From: Comamonas sp. BIGb0152
GTDB lineage: Bacteria > Pseudomonadota > Gammaproteobacteria > Burkholderiales > Burkholderiaceae_C
Assembly: GCF_024809975.1 (NCBI RefSeq)
Contig: NZ_JANUDY010000002.1
Span: 434,001-498,000, forward strand
DNA: 64,000 nucleotides
Direction of reading: 5' to 3'
Of this stretch, positions 54,107 to 62,814 are shown piece after piece. The notes under the pieces are model-generated. The model had not been told where the DNA came from, ran no database searches, and saw only the letters and a program-made list of their open reading frames with translations. Each line of letters starts with the position of its first letter. The stretch's first letter is position 1. The translations under genes were made by a program, and so were the position numbers.

Positions 54107-54183
54107 TGGTCGGAGCGGTGGGATTCGAACTCACGACCCTCTGCTCCCAAAGCAGATGCGCTACCAGGCTGCGCTACGCTCCG
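54107..54183 (-). tRNA. tRNA-Pro (UGG)
   Basis: The 77-nt tRNA has an encoded CCA. The acceptor stem CGGAGCG pairs with CGCTCCG, followed by discriminator A and CCA (54107-54110 complement). The anticodon loop reads TTTGGGA between TCTGC and GCAGA, giving anticodon TGG. The T-loop TTCGAAT is canonical. The D-arm has AGCGCAGCCTGGTAGCGCA. No duplicated 3' end of the tRNA was seen in the window that would mark an island junction. Confidence 0.97.
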
Positions 54184-54194
54184 ACTAAGCCGCT

Positions 54195-54225
54195 ATTCTA
54201 ACCTGTTTTTTTGGGTCAGAGGCAA
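54195..54225 (-). promoter_or_regulatory. Probable tRNA-Pro promoter
   Basis: On the minus strand, TTGCCT (complement of 54220-54225) and TAGAAT (complement of 54195-54200) are separated by 19 bp, and the -10 element ends 11 bp before the tRNA. The spacing is slightly long and the -35 match is poor. Confidence 0.4.
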
Positions 54226-54406
54226 CAGAAGTGCAAATTGTATGTTTCATGGCTGGCAGGCGGAAGCCTTGGCAGACTTCCTCGCAGGGCGCAGTCATTG
54301 CGTTGCACTGCTGCCAGCCCTGCCAAGTGCGGGGGCAAAAATGCCTAGTCCGTGCCGCCCCGTTTTGGGAAGCCATGCCGGGCATCCGTTTTGCTGGCGT
54401 ATCTCG

Positions 54407-54913
54407 CTACCGCACCGTAGCGTCCACTTTCGCTTTGGCTTGCTGAAAAACTGGATCCCACAGCGGATGCCCCTGTTCAGCACTGGACAGCTCGAACGCA
54501 GCATCGAGCTTGAGGATCTCCTCAAAACTCTTTTGGCATTGCGCAGCTTTGCCCGTGACGCAATAGCTGAACGCCAGATATTTGAGCGACCGCATCCGCA
54601 ATTCTGGCCAGGCCCTTGTGAACACCGGCTCTCTGAAGATCCTGATGGCATTGGCATAGCGGCCATCGTTGTACAAGGCCAGGCCTTCGCTGAAACGCCG
54701 TTCCACAGCCGTGAGGCCGGTCGTATTGACCTGGTCGGACACCTGCGCGGCGCGGGATTCTGGTGGCGGTGGGGCCACCACCTCCAGCTCGGCGGATGCG
54801 GGGATAGCGCTTGGTTCGGGATCGTTGTTGTTCTCACTGCTCGCGCAAGCAGCTAGCGCGATGGCCATAGAGACCATCAGGGATTTTTTCAAAAAAAATG
54901 CATTCATCGTCAT
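54407..54913 (-). CDS. TPR-like lipoprotein at the end of the T6SS gene row
   Basis: The 168-residue protein has a signal peptide ending in the lipobox ALAAC, then a Ser/Asn-rich linker (ASSENNNDPEPS) and a Pro-rich segment, and a helical part from about residue 66 (ERRFSEGLALYNDGRYANAIRIFREPVF) that resembles tetratricopeptide repeats. The start is taken at the ATG 8 bp after GAGAAAG, giving MTMNAFFLKK. It lies 31 bp behind the kinase gene and is probably in the T6SS operon. It is not a TssJ-like protein by appearance; its function is unknown. Confidence 0.7.
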   Translation of the reverse strand: MTMNAFFLKKSLMVSMAIALAACASSENNNDPEPSAIPASAELEVVAPPPPESRAAQVSDQVNTTGLTAVERRFSEGLALYNDGRYANAIRIFREPVFTRAWPELRMRSLKYLAFSYCVTGKAAQCQKSFEEILKLDAAFELSSAEQGHPLWDPVFQQAKAKVDATVR

Positions 54914-54944
54914 CAACACTGCTTTCTCATGAAGGTTTTCAAAA

Positions 54945-56864
54945 TCAAAATTTATGGGCCAGCACCAGGTCCTGTTTGTTCGTGATGTGTACGGACTCGG
55001 TGTGCTTTTGAAGGTCTCCGTTCACGATGACCACCTGGTGCCGGCCCTCTGCCAACCAGATGCGTGTCATCGGTGGCGAAATGCCTTTTTCCTCCCCATC
55101 GATCACCACCCGCCCCCAAGGCTGAATGCTGAGCCGCAGGTAGGCACCGGGCCTTGCCTCTGCGGCGGTGGCATGTGGCTCTGAGGGCGCTGGCGCTGCC
55201 AAAGGCGGCGCAACATGGGCCACTGCGGGCGTTGGCAGGGTGGCGGGGGATAGCGTCTCCTGGGTGTTGCCCTGGCCCTGGCCCGCCATGGAAGGCGGTG
55301 TATGCATCAGTTGGTGCGTGTCGTCCGCGATGCCGTGGTTGGCTTCGGCCGCTACAACGGCAGGGGAAAGGCTTGTGGCCGGCTTGCCGCCGCTCCAAGA
55401 ACCCTCTGCCCACTCCATAGTTGCGGCTGCTTCCCCGGTGGGTGCGTCTGTGTACAAGGTGTCTTCTTGCGCAGAAATGGCATGCCAACCAGGGCTCGCA
55501 CTGTCGGCCGGCTCCATGGGCGTGGTTCCTATGTCAGAGGCAGCCGCCACTTGCGCCGGTGCGGTGGGGCTGCGGTCCAACCACCAGGACAGCGTGGTGC
55601 CAAGCACCAGCAGAAGGGCCATCAGACCAAGGGCCAGGGCCCAGCGCCGATGGCGGAGTTTGCGCGCTGCGGTGGGATGCAATGCCTCGCTAGTCGGGCT
55701 GGGCACGGTTTCTTGCCGGGCTTGTGCTGCCTGGGTTTGCGGCTGGCTGGGGCCTGGCGCTGTCGGGGCTGTTGGCGCTGTCGGCGTTGTTTGCAGCGTG
55801 CCGGCGGGGGCTTGTGCTTGCGGTGATGCGGGCGCTAGCGGTGCGGCCTGCCGTGCCAAGGGCTCGGCGACTTCTGGATTTGTGCCATGGCGCGCAGCCT
55901 CGACCGGGGGCGCAGATGGCACCACCGCCCCAGGCACTGCAGCAGCACCGCCGGGTTGGCGCAGTGCGTGTCTTAACTGCTCGATGGATTGGGGCCTGTC
56001 ATTGGGGAAGACGGCCAGTGCATGGTCAATGGTTTGTGCAAAGGCTGCTGATATTGGCGCAGGGTCCAGTTGAGCGAGCTTTTTAAGGGGGTCTTTAACG
56101 AGGCGGGCCACGGATGCCACCGGGGCTTTGCCGGTCACCGCGAAATACATCACAGCCCCTACGCCGTAGATATCAGTCCAGGGCCCTTGGCGCATGGATT
56201 CGTCGTCGGCATATTGCTCGATGGGCGCAAAACCAGGTTTCAAGATCACCGTCAGCGCTTGGGTCATATCGCCAATCACTTGGCGGGCAGCGCCGAAATC
56301 CAGCAGCATAGGCATGCCTGCATCGAGCACGATGATGTTGTCCGGTGACAAATCACGGTGGTAGTAATGCCTGGAATGCAAGAGTTGCAAGGCATCCAGT
56401 ACCGGCTCCATGACCTGTATCTTGAGCCAGTGCTCGTCGCGATGGCGCTCGGGCTCCGCGAGCAAGAGCTTTCTCAGCGTTTTGCCGGCGCAGTATTGCA
56501 TCACCATGTAGGCGGTGCCGTTCTGCTCCCAAAACCGGTGGATGCGGATCAAGGCGGGATGTTCGAACTGCGCCAGAATGCGCGCCTCGTTCAAAAAACT
56601 CTGCAACCCGGTATGGAAGGTCGCGTCGTACTTTTCATACCGGGGACGAATCAGTCCTTGCGCATCACGTAAAGCGATGGCGCCTGGCAGGTATTCTTTG
56701 ATCGCGACAGTCCGCTGCAGCGAATGGTCGTAAGCCAAATAGACAATCGAGAAACCGCCCTCACCTATCACATTGAGTAACTCAAATTCGTGCAGTCGCG
56801 TACCGATCGCAAGACTCATGGCTGTGCCCGAGGATGGGCCATCATTTTGGATTTGTTGTTCCAT
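54945..56864 (-). CDS. T6SS-associated Ser/Thr protein kinase with C-terminal PEGA-like domain
   Basis: The 639-residue protein has its kinase domain at about 25-300: Gly loop NVIGEGGFSIVYLA, lysine K56 in VAIKEYLP, catalytic loop YYHRDLSPDNI (H169, R170, D171), and DFG at 189-191. A Pro/Ala/Gln-rich linker follows, then one membrane helix (RRWALALGLMALLLVLGTTL), another low-complexity stretch, and a final 70-residue PEGA-like part with LRLSIQPWGRVVIDGEEKGISPPM. In T6SS, PpkA-type kinases phosphorylate Fha and trigger assembly. The start gives MEQQIQNDGPSSG. It lies downstream of tagF in the operon; no PppA phosphatase or Fha gene is seen here. Confidence 0.9.
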   Translation of the reverse strand: MEQQIQNDGPSSGTAMSLAIGTRLHEFELLNVIGEGGFSIVYLAYDHSLQRTVAIKEYLPGAIALRDAQGLIRPRYEKYDATFHTGLQSFLNEARILAQFEHPALIRIHRFWEQNGTAYMVMQYCAGKTLRKLLLAEPERHRDEHWLKIQVMEPVLDALQLLHSRHYYHRDLSPDNIIVLDAGMPMLLDFGAARQVIGDMTQALTVILKPGFAPIEQYADDESMRQGPWTDIYGVGAVMYFAVTGKAPVASVARLVKDPLKKLAQLDPAPISAAFAQTIDHALAVFPNDRPQSIEQLRHALRQPGGAAAVPGAVVPSAPPVEAARHGTNPEVAEPLARQAAPLAPASPQAQAPAGTLQTTPTAPTAPTAPGPSQPQTQAAQARQETVPSPTSEALHPTAARKLRHRRWALALGLMALLLVLGTTLSWWLDRSPTAPAQVAAASDIGTTPMEPADSASPGWHAISAQEDTLYTDAPTGEAAATMEWAEGSWSGGKPATSLSPAVVAAEANHGIADDTHQLMHTPPSMAGQGQGNTQETLSPATLPTPAVAHVAPPLAAPAPSEPHATAAEARPGAYLRLSIQPWGRVVIDGEEKGISPPMTRIWLAEGRHQVVIVNGDLQKHTESVHITNKQDLVLAHKF

Positions 56865-56899
56865 ATTGCTTCGATCCAATGGGGGTGGGTGCTGCCGCG

Positions 56900-57676
56900 T
56901 CAGCGGACGCTGCGGCCAAACAACCACGTCATCAAGGACGCATCCAACCCGGCTTCATAGCAAAACGCTTTGAGCCTGGCGCCTCCGGCGGGGTGTGTCC
57001 ACCAGTAAGAGGCGCATGTTTGGGCCTGCAATGCCTTGCCGATGTCTGGCCAGGGATAGGATGCTCCGCGCACGACCGGACGCGTGGCCTGCTCATCGGC
57101 TGCTGGCTTGGGGTTCATCCCCAGAACAGACCATATGTCGGCACTGCCATCGTCCGGTGCGCAGGCCTCGACCGAGACGCTGCGCTCACGCAGTCCCGGG
57201 TGGTCAAAGCTTGCACTCCACTGGCTGAAAACTGCTTGCCACAGGCCGTCCATCATGGCTTTTGGCGCGCCTCGCTGCAATGCCGCGTGCAGCTGGTGGC
57301 CTGTGGCATGCACCAAGCTCGGCAGCTCCATCAGCACCGCTGTAGACGCCATGACGGATGCAGCTGGAAGCACGTAGGCCACCACAAAGGGGTACCTTCT
57401 GCCCACGCGATCAACGCTAGGGGCGAGGCAGCCCACCACCAAGGTCTCTGACCCAGACACCTTGCTGGGCCACAGCATGTTCCAAATCGGGCCTTGCTTG
57501 AGTTGTTCGCTCCAGACTTCACCGTACTGGGAACGACCCTGAAGCATGCCGGTTTGAAGCCATTCTTCCAGCAGGGTGCGATGGGGACCACGCTGGTGGC
57601 TCCAGAGGAAATCCCCATGGCTGGATAGCTTTCCGCCCCATACGACATCGATGGGGACTGTCTCCATAAAATACAT
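56900..57676 (-). CDS. tagF: Type VI secretion protein TagF (ImpM)
   Basis: The 258-residue protein has the TagF/DUF2094 opening VDVVWGGKLSSHGDFLW-like VPIDVVWGGKLSSHGDFLWS and the later LWPSKVSGSETLVVGCLAPSVDRVGRRYPFVVAYV. TagF is a post-translational repressor of T6SS assembly in Pseudomonas. The ATG at 57676 has the best ribosome binding site, GGAGG five bases upstream; another ATG four codons earlier (57688) is less well placed. It lies downstream of tssM, with its start region overlapping or touching the tssM stop. Confidence 0.92.
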   Translation of the reverse strand: MYFMETVPIDVVWGGKLSSHGDFLWSHQRGPHRTLLEEWLQTGMLQGRSQYGEVWSEQLKQGPIWNMLWPSKVSGSETLVVGCLAPSVDRVGRRYPFVVAYVLPAASVMASTAVLMELPSLVHATGHQLHAALQRGAPKAMMDGLWQAVFSQWSASFDHPGLRERSVSVEACAPDDGSADIWSVLGMNPKPAADEQATRPVVRGASYPWPDIGKALQAQTCASYWWTHPAGGARLKAFCYEAGLDASLMTWLFGRSVR

Positions 57677-57690
57677 GTCGGCCTCCATGC

Positions 57691-60600
57691 TCAAAACTGG
57701 CTGGGGCAGCTGAAACTTTGCATCTGCGTCAGTCTGAAAGGGTTGTGCACACTGCTGATTCGCACATCCAGCACCACCCTTTTGCCACCCACGACCGCTG
57801 CCGCAGTGAAGGATTCCGGTCTGGCGCTGCTCGACACGGTCAATTTGTCGAAAAAGCGGTGCAGCGCCCAGCTGCCATGGGCATTGACCGCGCTTTGCCC
57901 GCCAAACTTATCGGAGACCTGCAAGGACACCTGTTGCCTGCCGCCTGGCCCGGGCCACACGATGGTTTGGCTGATTTGGGGACCGTGGGCGTAGCGGATC
58001 ACCGTGCCGTCTACATCCAGCGCCATGCTGGAGATGTTGGGGTCCATCTCCACCACCCTCACCTCCATGCGCAGCTTGGGCAAGGCATCGCCCTGGCTGA
58101 AAAAAACCTGGCGAATGACGCTGGCCCGCTGAAATGCGCTGAGCGATCCATGGCCTCCGGTCTGGCTGCCGTCAATGTTTCTTTTGAAGGTCCAGGTGGT
58201 GGTGTCGACGATGGAGGCGAGATGGCGATTGAAAAAATCGTCCATCAAGCCTGCGGGACCAAACAGCCGCGCAAAATCTTGCGGCGTGACATCATCCGCA
58301 GCTCTGGGATTGAGCGGATAGCGGCCACTGACTGCCCTGCGACAGAAATCACCGACGATGGCATTGAGATTGGCTCCGATCTGGCTGCGCACCAGACTTG
58401 TGGTCTGCTGGCTGCTGGTGGTGGCAATGCTGCCAATCATTGCGCCCAAAGGCGCTGGCAGCCGTGAAGCCTCCGTCCGTAGGCGAACCGCCGCGTCCGG
58501 CGGTGGCGGGGCGTTGCCCGAGCGCACGGCGGCGTCGGTGGCCACCAGGGTGCCGTAGTACTCATCCAGGGTTTTAAGCAATGCATCCAGTGGCATGCTG
58601 CCCTGGGTTTGTGCGCCCGGTGGCCCTACCAAGCGCCGCAATGGCTCAAAGTAGTGGTCAACAATCTGCTCGTCCTTGTCTTCCTTGCGGGTATGGGCAG
58701 CAGCGACCGGGCCAATCACCCTTTCGATGTCATTGCGGGTGTTCTTGATGCCTCGGCTGACCCGGTCCACCACGGTGGACGAACCCTTTTCTGCCTCGCG
58801 CAGCAAGGTGGTTTCTCGCACCACGCCGCGCAAGAAAAGCGGCAAAGGCGAATCCGGCGCCGACAGGACACTCAAGCGCTGGATCGAGCTTTGGAGGGAA
58901 TTGCTGGGGATGAGCTGTATGTCCTGGATATATTGCGCCCAGGTCTGCTGGTACTCGCGCAGATACAGCAACCTCACTTCACGCACCAGCTTGCCTTGGG
59001 CCACGGCGGCCAACTGCGTCTTGATGTTCTGGGCCGGCAGCCCCAACACCCATCCTTCGTCGTCCGAGACCTCGGTGACCACGCTGCCCACCGATTTGTC
59101 CAGCAGATCCCAGTAGCCTTGGTAGGTGAAAAGCCCGGGGACCCCCCGGTTGAGGGGCTGGCCACTTTTGCGGACGAACACATTCGCGGCCTGCGGGCCA
59201 GACACATCGAGCAAACTGAACTCTCGCAGATCATTGTTCTGCAGGCGGCTGCGCAGGCGGTAGTAGGCGCGTTGCGCGGTCGACAGCGTAGAGAGCTTGG
59301 CGCGAACCTGGCCTACCAAGGCCTCGTTGATGGGAAACGGCGATACTGCCAATTTGCGGTTGCTGAACAAGGCGCCCACATGGCGGTCTATGCGTTCGGC
59401 GACATGGGGATCGGCATCGGGCAGCACAAAGCGTTTGAAATCAGCGCTCACCCATTGGCGCAAGAAGTCTGGCGCGTAGCGCCCGTTTTGCTGCAGCATC
59501 AAATAGGCTTTGAGCGCCTCGTACAAGTACTCTAGGTTGTCGACCGGCGGCTGCTGCAATTGCGCCTCCAGCCGTTTGGCGACAAAGGGCAGCAGCCCGT
59601 TGTCCAGCATTCGCTCGTAGGTCAGATCGGCAGCGGTCTGGACTTTGGCACCTTGAAACAGGCCATAGCGGTAGTCCAGCGGTGGCGCAGAGATGGGAAA
59701 CTCCGGCAGATCCCCTACCTCCTCGATTTGGCTGAGCAAGGTCACCAGGCTTGCCAAGTCCCCCGCATGGCTGTTATGGCGGTCAACCGATTCCGAGACG
59801 GCGTCGGCATTGGCGCTGACGTGGTCGAGATAGCTGTTGTTGTTGCCCCAGCTGATCAGCCATGCCGCAATGCAAACGACCAGCAGCAGCACCGAAAGCG
59901 AGTAGCCCAGCACAGTCAAAAAGCGGGTGCGTCTTTCCCAGCCCAGGTTACGCCCCGCCAAGTGCGACTCGGGAAAAATGACTTTGACCAACAGGGCATG
60001 CAGAAAGTAGCTTTTGCCGCCATCGGGGGCGCGCGCAGTAAGTACCGTGCCCGCCTTCAAGAACTTTTTGCGCATGCTGCCCAGCACCCGATCGAACACG
60101 GTGCCCTCTTGCGTGCCACTGCAAAAGTACACACCGCGCAGCAAGGGCTGGTGGGTGATGCGAGACGGCGCAAACACAAACTCGGCGGCCTTTGCCACGC
60201 GCGCATGCAGGCCAGCGAATTGCTGCGGAAAAGCGTAGACATAGTTGCGCCGGCGTTGGTCCATCTCTTGCGCCAAGTGGGCGTTCTGCACGCTGTAGAG
60301 CGACTTCTCCAACGCAAGCCATTCCTCCTCGAACATGGCTGCGCTGGGCCGGTTGCCATTTGCGACTTCCGCATAGGGGAAAGTGAAGCCCCATACCTGG
60401 CTGCGCTGGTCCTTGCCGAAGCCACCAAAAAACTCGTGAAAGCCTGCAAGCAAATCAATCTTGGTCACCCACAGGTAGACGGGCAGCTCAATGGCAAGTA
60501 CCTTCTGCAACTCGCCCAAGCGCTCACGCAATGCAGTGAGGTGCAGCACCAAATCCGCATCGGTAGAGGTCAATAAATCCGATGCACTCAAGGTCAGCAT

Positions 60601-61319
60601 CACACCGTTGATGGGTTGGCGTGGCCGGTACTTTTTCAGCAAGCCCAAGAATCCTTCCCATTCATTCTTGTCCGCGGTTTCATTGCTGTCTTGTGTGGCG
60701 TAGCGCCCAGCGGTGTCGATGATCACGGCCTGATCTGAAAACCACCAGTCACAGTTGCGCGTACCGCCCACGCCTGGCAATGCAGCCTTGCCGTACTGGC
60801 CGGCCAGCGGGAAATCCAGCCCCGAATTCACCAGTGCCGTGGTCTTGCCCGATCCGGGGGCTCCCACGATCACGTACCAGGGCAACTCGTACATGAACTT
60901 GCTGCCCAGGCTGCTGCCTCCATCGCCTTTTATCCGTAGCGACTTCAGCGTTTTGGCGGCCTCGGAGAAACGGCCTTGCAGCTCCCGCACTTCTGCGCTG
61001 ACCTCGTCAGGGCCGCGCTGACCTCGTCAGGGCCGCGCTGGGCGTCCACCGCATCGCGGAACTGGCCAATGCGCTCAAACAAAAAGCTGTTGATGCGGCG
61101 ACGACGCCAGAAAGACACCAGCAGCCAGAAGAGGTAAAAAGCGACCAAGCCGGAAATACACCACCAGCGTACCCGCTCCGGGGCCAGTGGGCGGTAGTCC
61201 GCAAAGGCGAACAAGGGCCCTGCAAACCAGATGAACAGCGACAGCGCAACCAGTCCGACCAAGACCCAGAATGTGCGGCTGACAAAAAATTGGAGGAAAC
61301 GTCGAATCCAGTACATCAT
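57691..61319 (-). pseudogene. tssM: Type VI secretion protein TssM (IcmF), frameshifted by a 20-bp tandem duplication
   Basis: TssM is the large inner-membrane protein of the T6SS membrane complex. The N-terminal part, from the ATG at 61319 (4-bp overlap with tssL), encodes two membrane helices (FWVLVGLVALSLFIWFAGPL and CISGLVAFYLFWLLVSFW) and runs in frame to QRGPDEVSA. Then an exact 20-bp repeat (60995-61034) shifts the frame, and the short product ends at 60945. The downstream part, readable only from a GTG at 60990 (1,099 residues), has Walker A GAPGSGKTT and the rest of IcmF. Deleting one 20-bp copy gives a continuous 1,202-residue protein (DEVSAEVRELQGRFSEA across the joint), the normal length. 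As written, no full TssM is made. Confidence 0.9.
60995..61040. repeat. 20-bp tandem duplication in tssM
   Basis: GCGCTGACCTCGTCAGGGCC occurs at 60995-61014 and, without a mismatch, at 61015-61034, followed by GCGCTG. Twenty is not a multiple of three, and the two tssM frames (61319 and 60990 starts) differ by exactly the offset that loss of one copy would correct. Confidence 0.97.
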
Positions 61320-62617
61320 TGCGCTCCCCCGGCGGACACTGCAGCGGGCGCTGCAAATAACACCACTTCCACCCGACGATTGCGGGCTCGGCCTTCTGCC
61401 GTCTTGTTGTCAGCCACCGGCTGTGCCTCCCCAAGGCCTTGTGCGCGAATGCGCTGGACCTGCACGCCACGCTGGCGCAGAAAATGGGCAACCTGCTCTG
61501 CCCGATCCTTGGAAAGCTCGTAATTCGAGGGATAGCGCGCAGTGCGAATGGGCTGGTTATCGGTATATCCACTGACCATGACCGAGCCGGGCTCGGCAGC
61601 CAATGCATCGGCAACGCGCTGCAGCACGGGCAAATAGGCCGGCAGAACATTGCTGGATCCGGAGGCAAACAGGCCGTCGCCGCGCAGCACGATCGTGCTG
61701 CGATCGGCTTCATCCTGCACGCTCACTAAGCCCTCCAGAATCTCGGGCTCCAGAAATCGCTTGAATCGCAAGGGTGCAGGTTTAGCGACGGCAGCCACCG
61801 GGCGGTTCAGGTGCAGTCCGCTGATCTTGTTGAACAGCGCGTCGGAGCGGCCTGCCAGAGAAAAAGAAAACCACAGATAACAAGCAAAGGCGATCAGTGC
61901 AGCCAGGCAGGTCACGACCCAGGCAGGTAGCATGCTCCAGCCACGTTTTTTACGGCCGCTGGCACCTTCCCAGTGAGGAGACAGGTGCTCGTCACTGCCT
62001 GCGCCCAGGTCGCGCAGTATGGTCCACAGCCGTTGGCGCAGGGTTTCCAGCTGCGCCCGGCCGTTGTCCACGACCCGAAATCGTCCCTCCAGGCCCAAGC
62101 AGATGCAGTAATACATGAGCTCCAGCAAGTCGCGGTGTTGCTGGGGGTTCTGCGCCAATTTGGAGAGCAACTGAAAGAACTTCTCACCGCCCCAGGTCTC
62201 GCTGTGGAAGGTGACCAGCAGGCTGTGGCGCGACCAGATGCCCGATCCGCCCCAGGGCGTCTGGGCCGCAGACTCGTCCAGCAAGGTGCACAGGCAGTAG
62301 CGCGCGCCCACGATGGTTTCTGATGCAACGCCCAGCTCTCGTGCCTTGCGCTCAAAGTCCTGAATCTTGCTGATCAAATACTCACGCAGTTCAGCGGTGC
62401 CGCTAATCTCCGCAGTCGTGCGAATCTGGGGCACCAAGTTCAATACCGGGTTGGCAGCCATGACCAGCGGGTTAGAGCCACTGACCACATCCGGCAAATC
62501 CAGAAAGGTCGGCGCGTTGCCATCCAACGGATTGGGGGCTGCCGGGTGGGCTTCGGTCTCTGCAGCAGCTTCTGCAGAAAACATTCCCGAGAGGGACGAG
62601 TCAGAAGGATTGGACAC
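61316..62617 (-). CDS. tssL: Type VI secretion protein TssL with OmpA-like domain (DotU/ImpK)
   Basis: The protein has about 433 residues. The DotU cytoplasmic domain spans about 60-225 (YCLCTLLDESAAQTPWG, SLLVTFHSETWGGEKFFQLL, LELMYYCICLGLEGRF), followed by one membrane helix (PAWVVTCLAALIAFACYLWF) and a periplasmic OmpA-like peptidoglycan-binding domain (VSGYTDNQPIRTARYPSNYELSKDRAEQV). This extended TssL anchors the T6SS membrane complex to the cell wall together with TssM and TssJ. The start is taken at the GTG at 62617, which follows GAAGA; a TTG at 62632 gives five more residues. It overlaps tssM by four bases. Confidence 0.93.
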   Translation of the reverse strand: MSNPSDSSLSGMFSAEAAAETEAHPAAPNPLDGNAPTFLDLPDVVSGSNPLVMAANPVLNLVPQIRTTAEISGTAELREYLISKIQDFERKARELGVASETIVGARYCLCTLLDESAAQTPWGGSGIWSRHSLLVTFHSETWGGEKFFQLLSKLAQNPQQHRDLLELMYYCICLGLEGRFRVVDNGRAQLETLRQRLWTILRDLGAGSDEHLSPHWEGASGRKKRGWSMLPAWVVTCLAALIAFACYLWFSFSLAGRSDALFNKISGLHLNRPVAAVAKPAPLRFKRFLEPEILEGLVSVQDEADRSTIVLRGDGLFASGSSNVLPAYLPVLQRVADALAAEPGSVMVSGYTDNQPIRTARYPSNYELSKDRAEQVAHFLRQRGVQVQRIRAQGLGEAQPVADNKTAEGRARNRRVEVVLFAAPAAVSAGGAQ

Positions 62618-62814
62618 AGTTATCTTCTTCAATGCCTGTCTGCTGAGTGGCCTTAGACCGACCAGCAGACAGAAAGTTGGCGATCAGGACGGACGCCATT
62701 AACCGGGCGTCCTCGAATCGGCGTCTTCAGCCATCAAACGCCCTGCCGGTCTTGCGTTCGCCACGGGTGGCCAACTGCAAGCAGACGCTTGCGAGCTGCG
62801 GCATGCATCACTGC

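Noticed and set aside
54107..54183. tRNA-Pro as attachment site of the nearby integrase
   Set aside because: The integrase gene ends 1 kb away with an acyltransferase-like gene between them. No second copy of the tRNA 3' end is visible in the window, and the recombinase has a better candidate site next to its own start.
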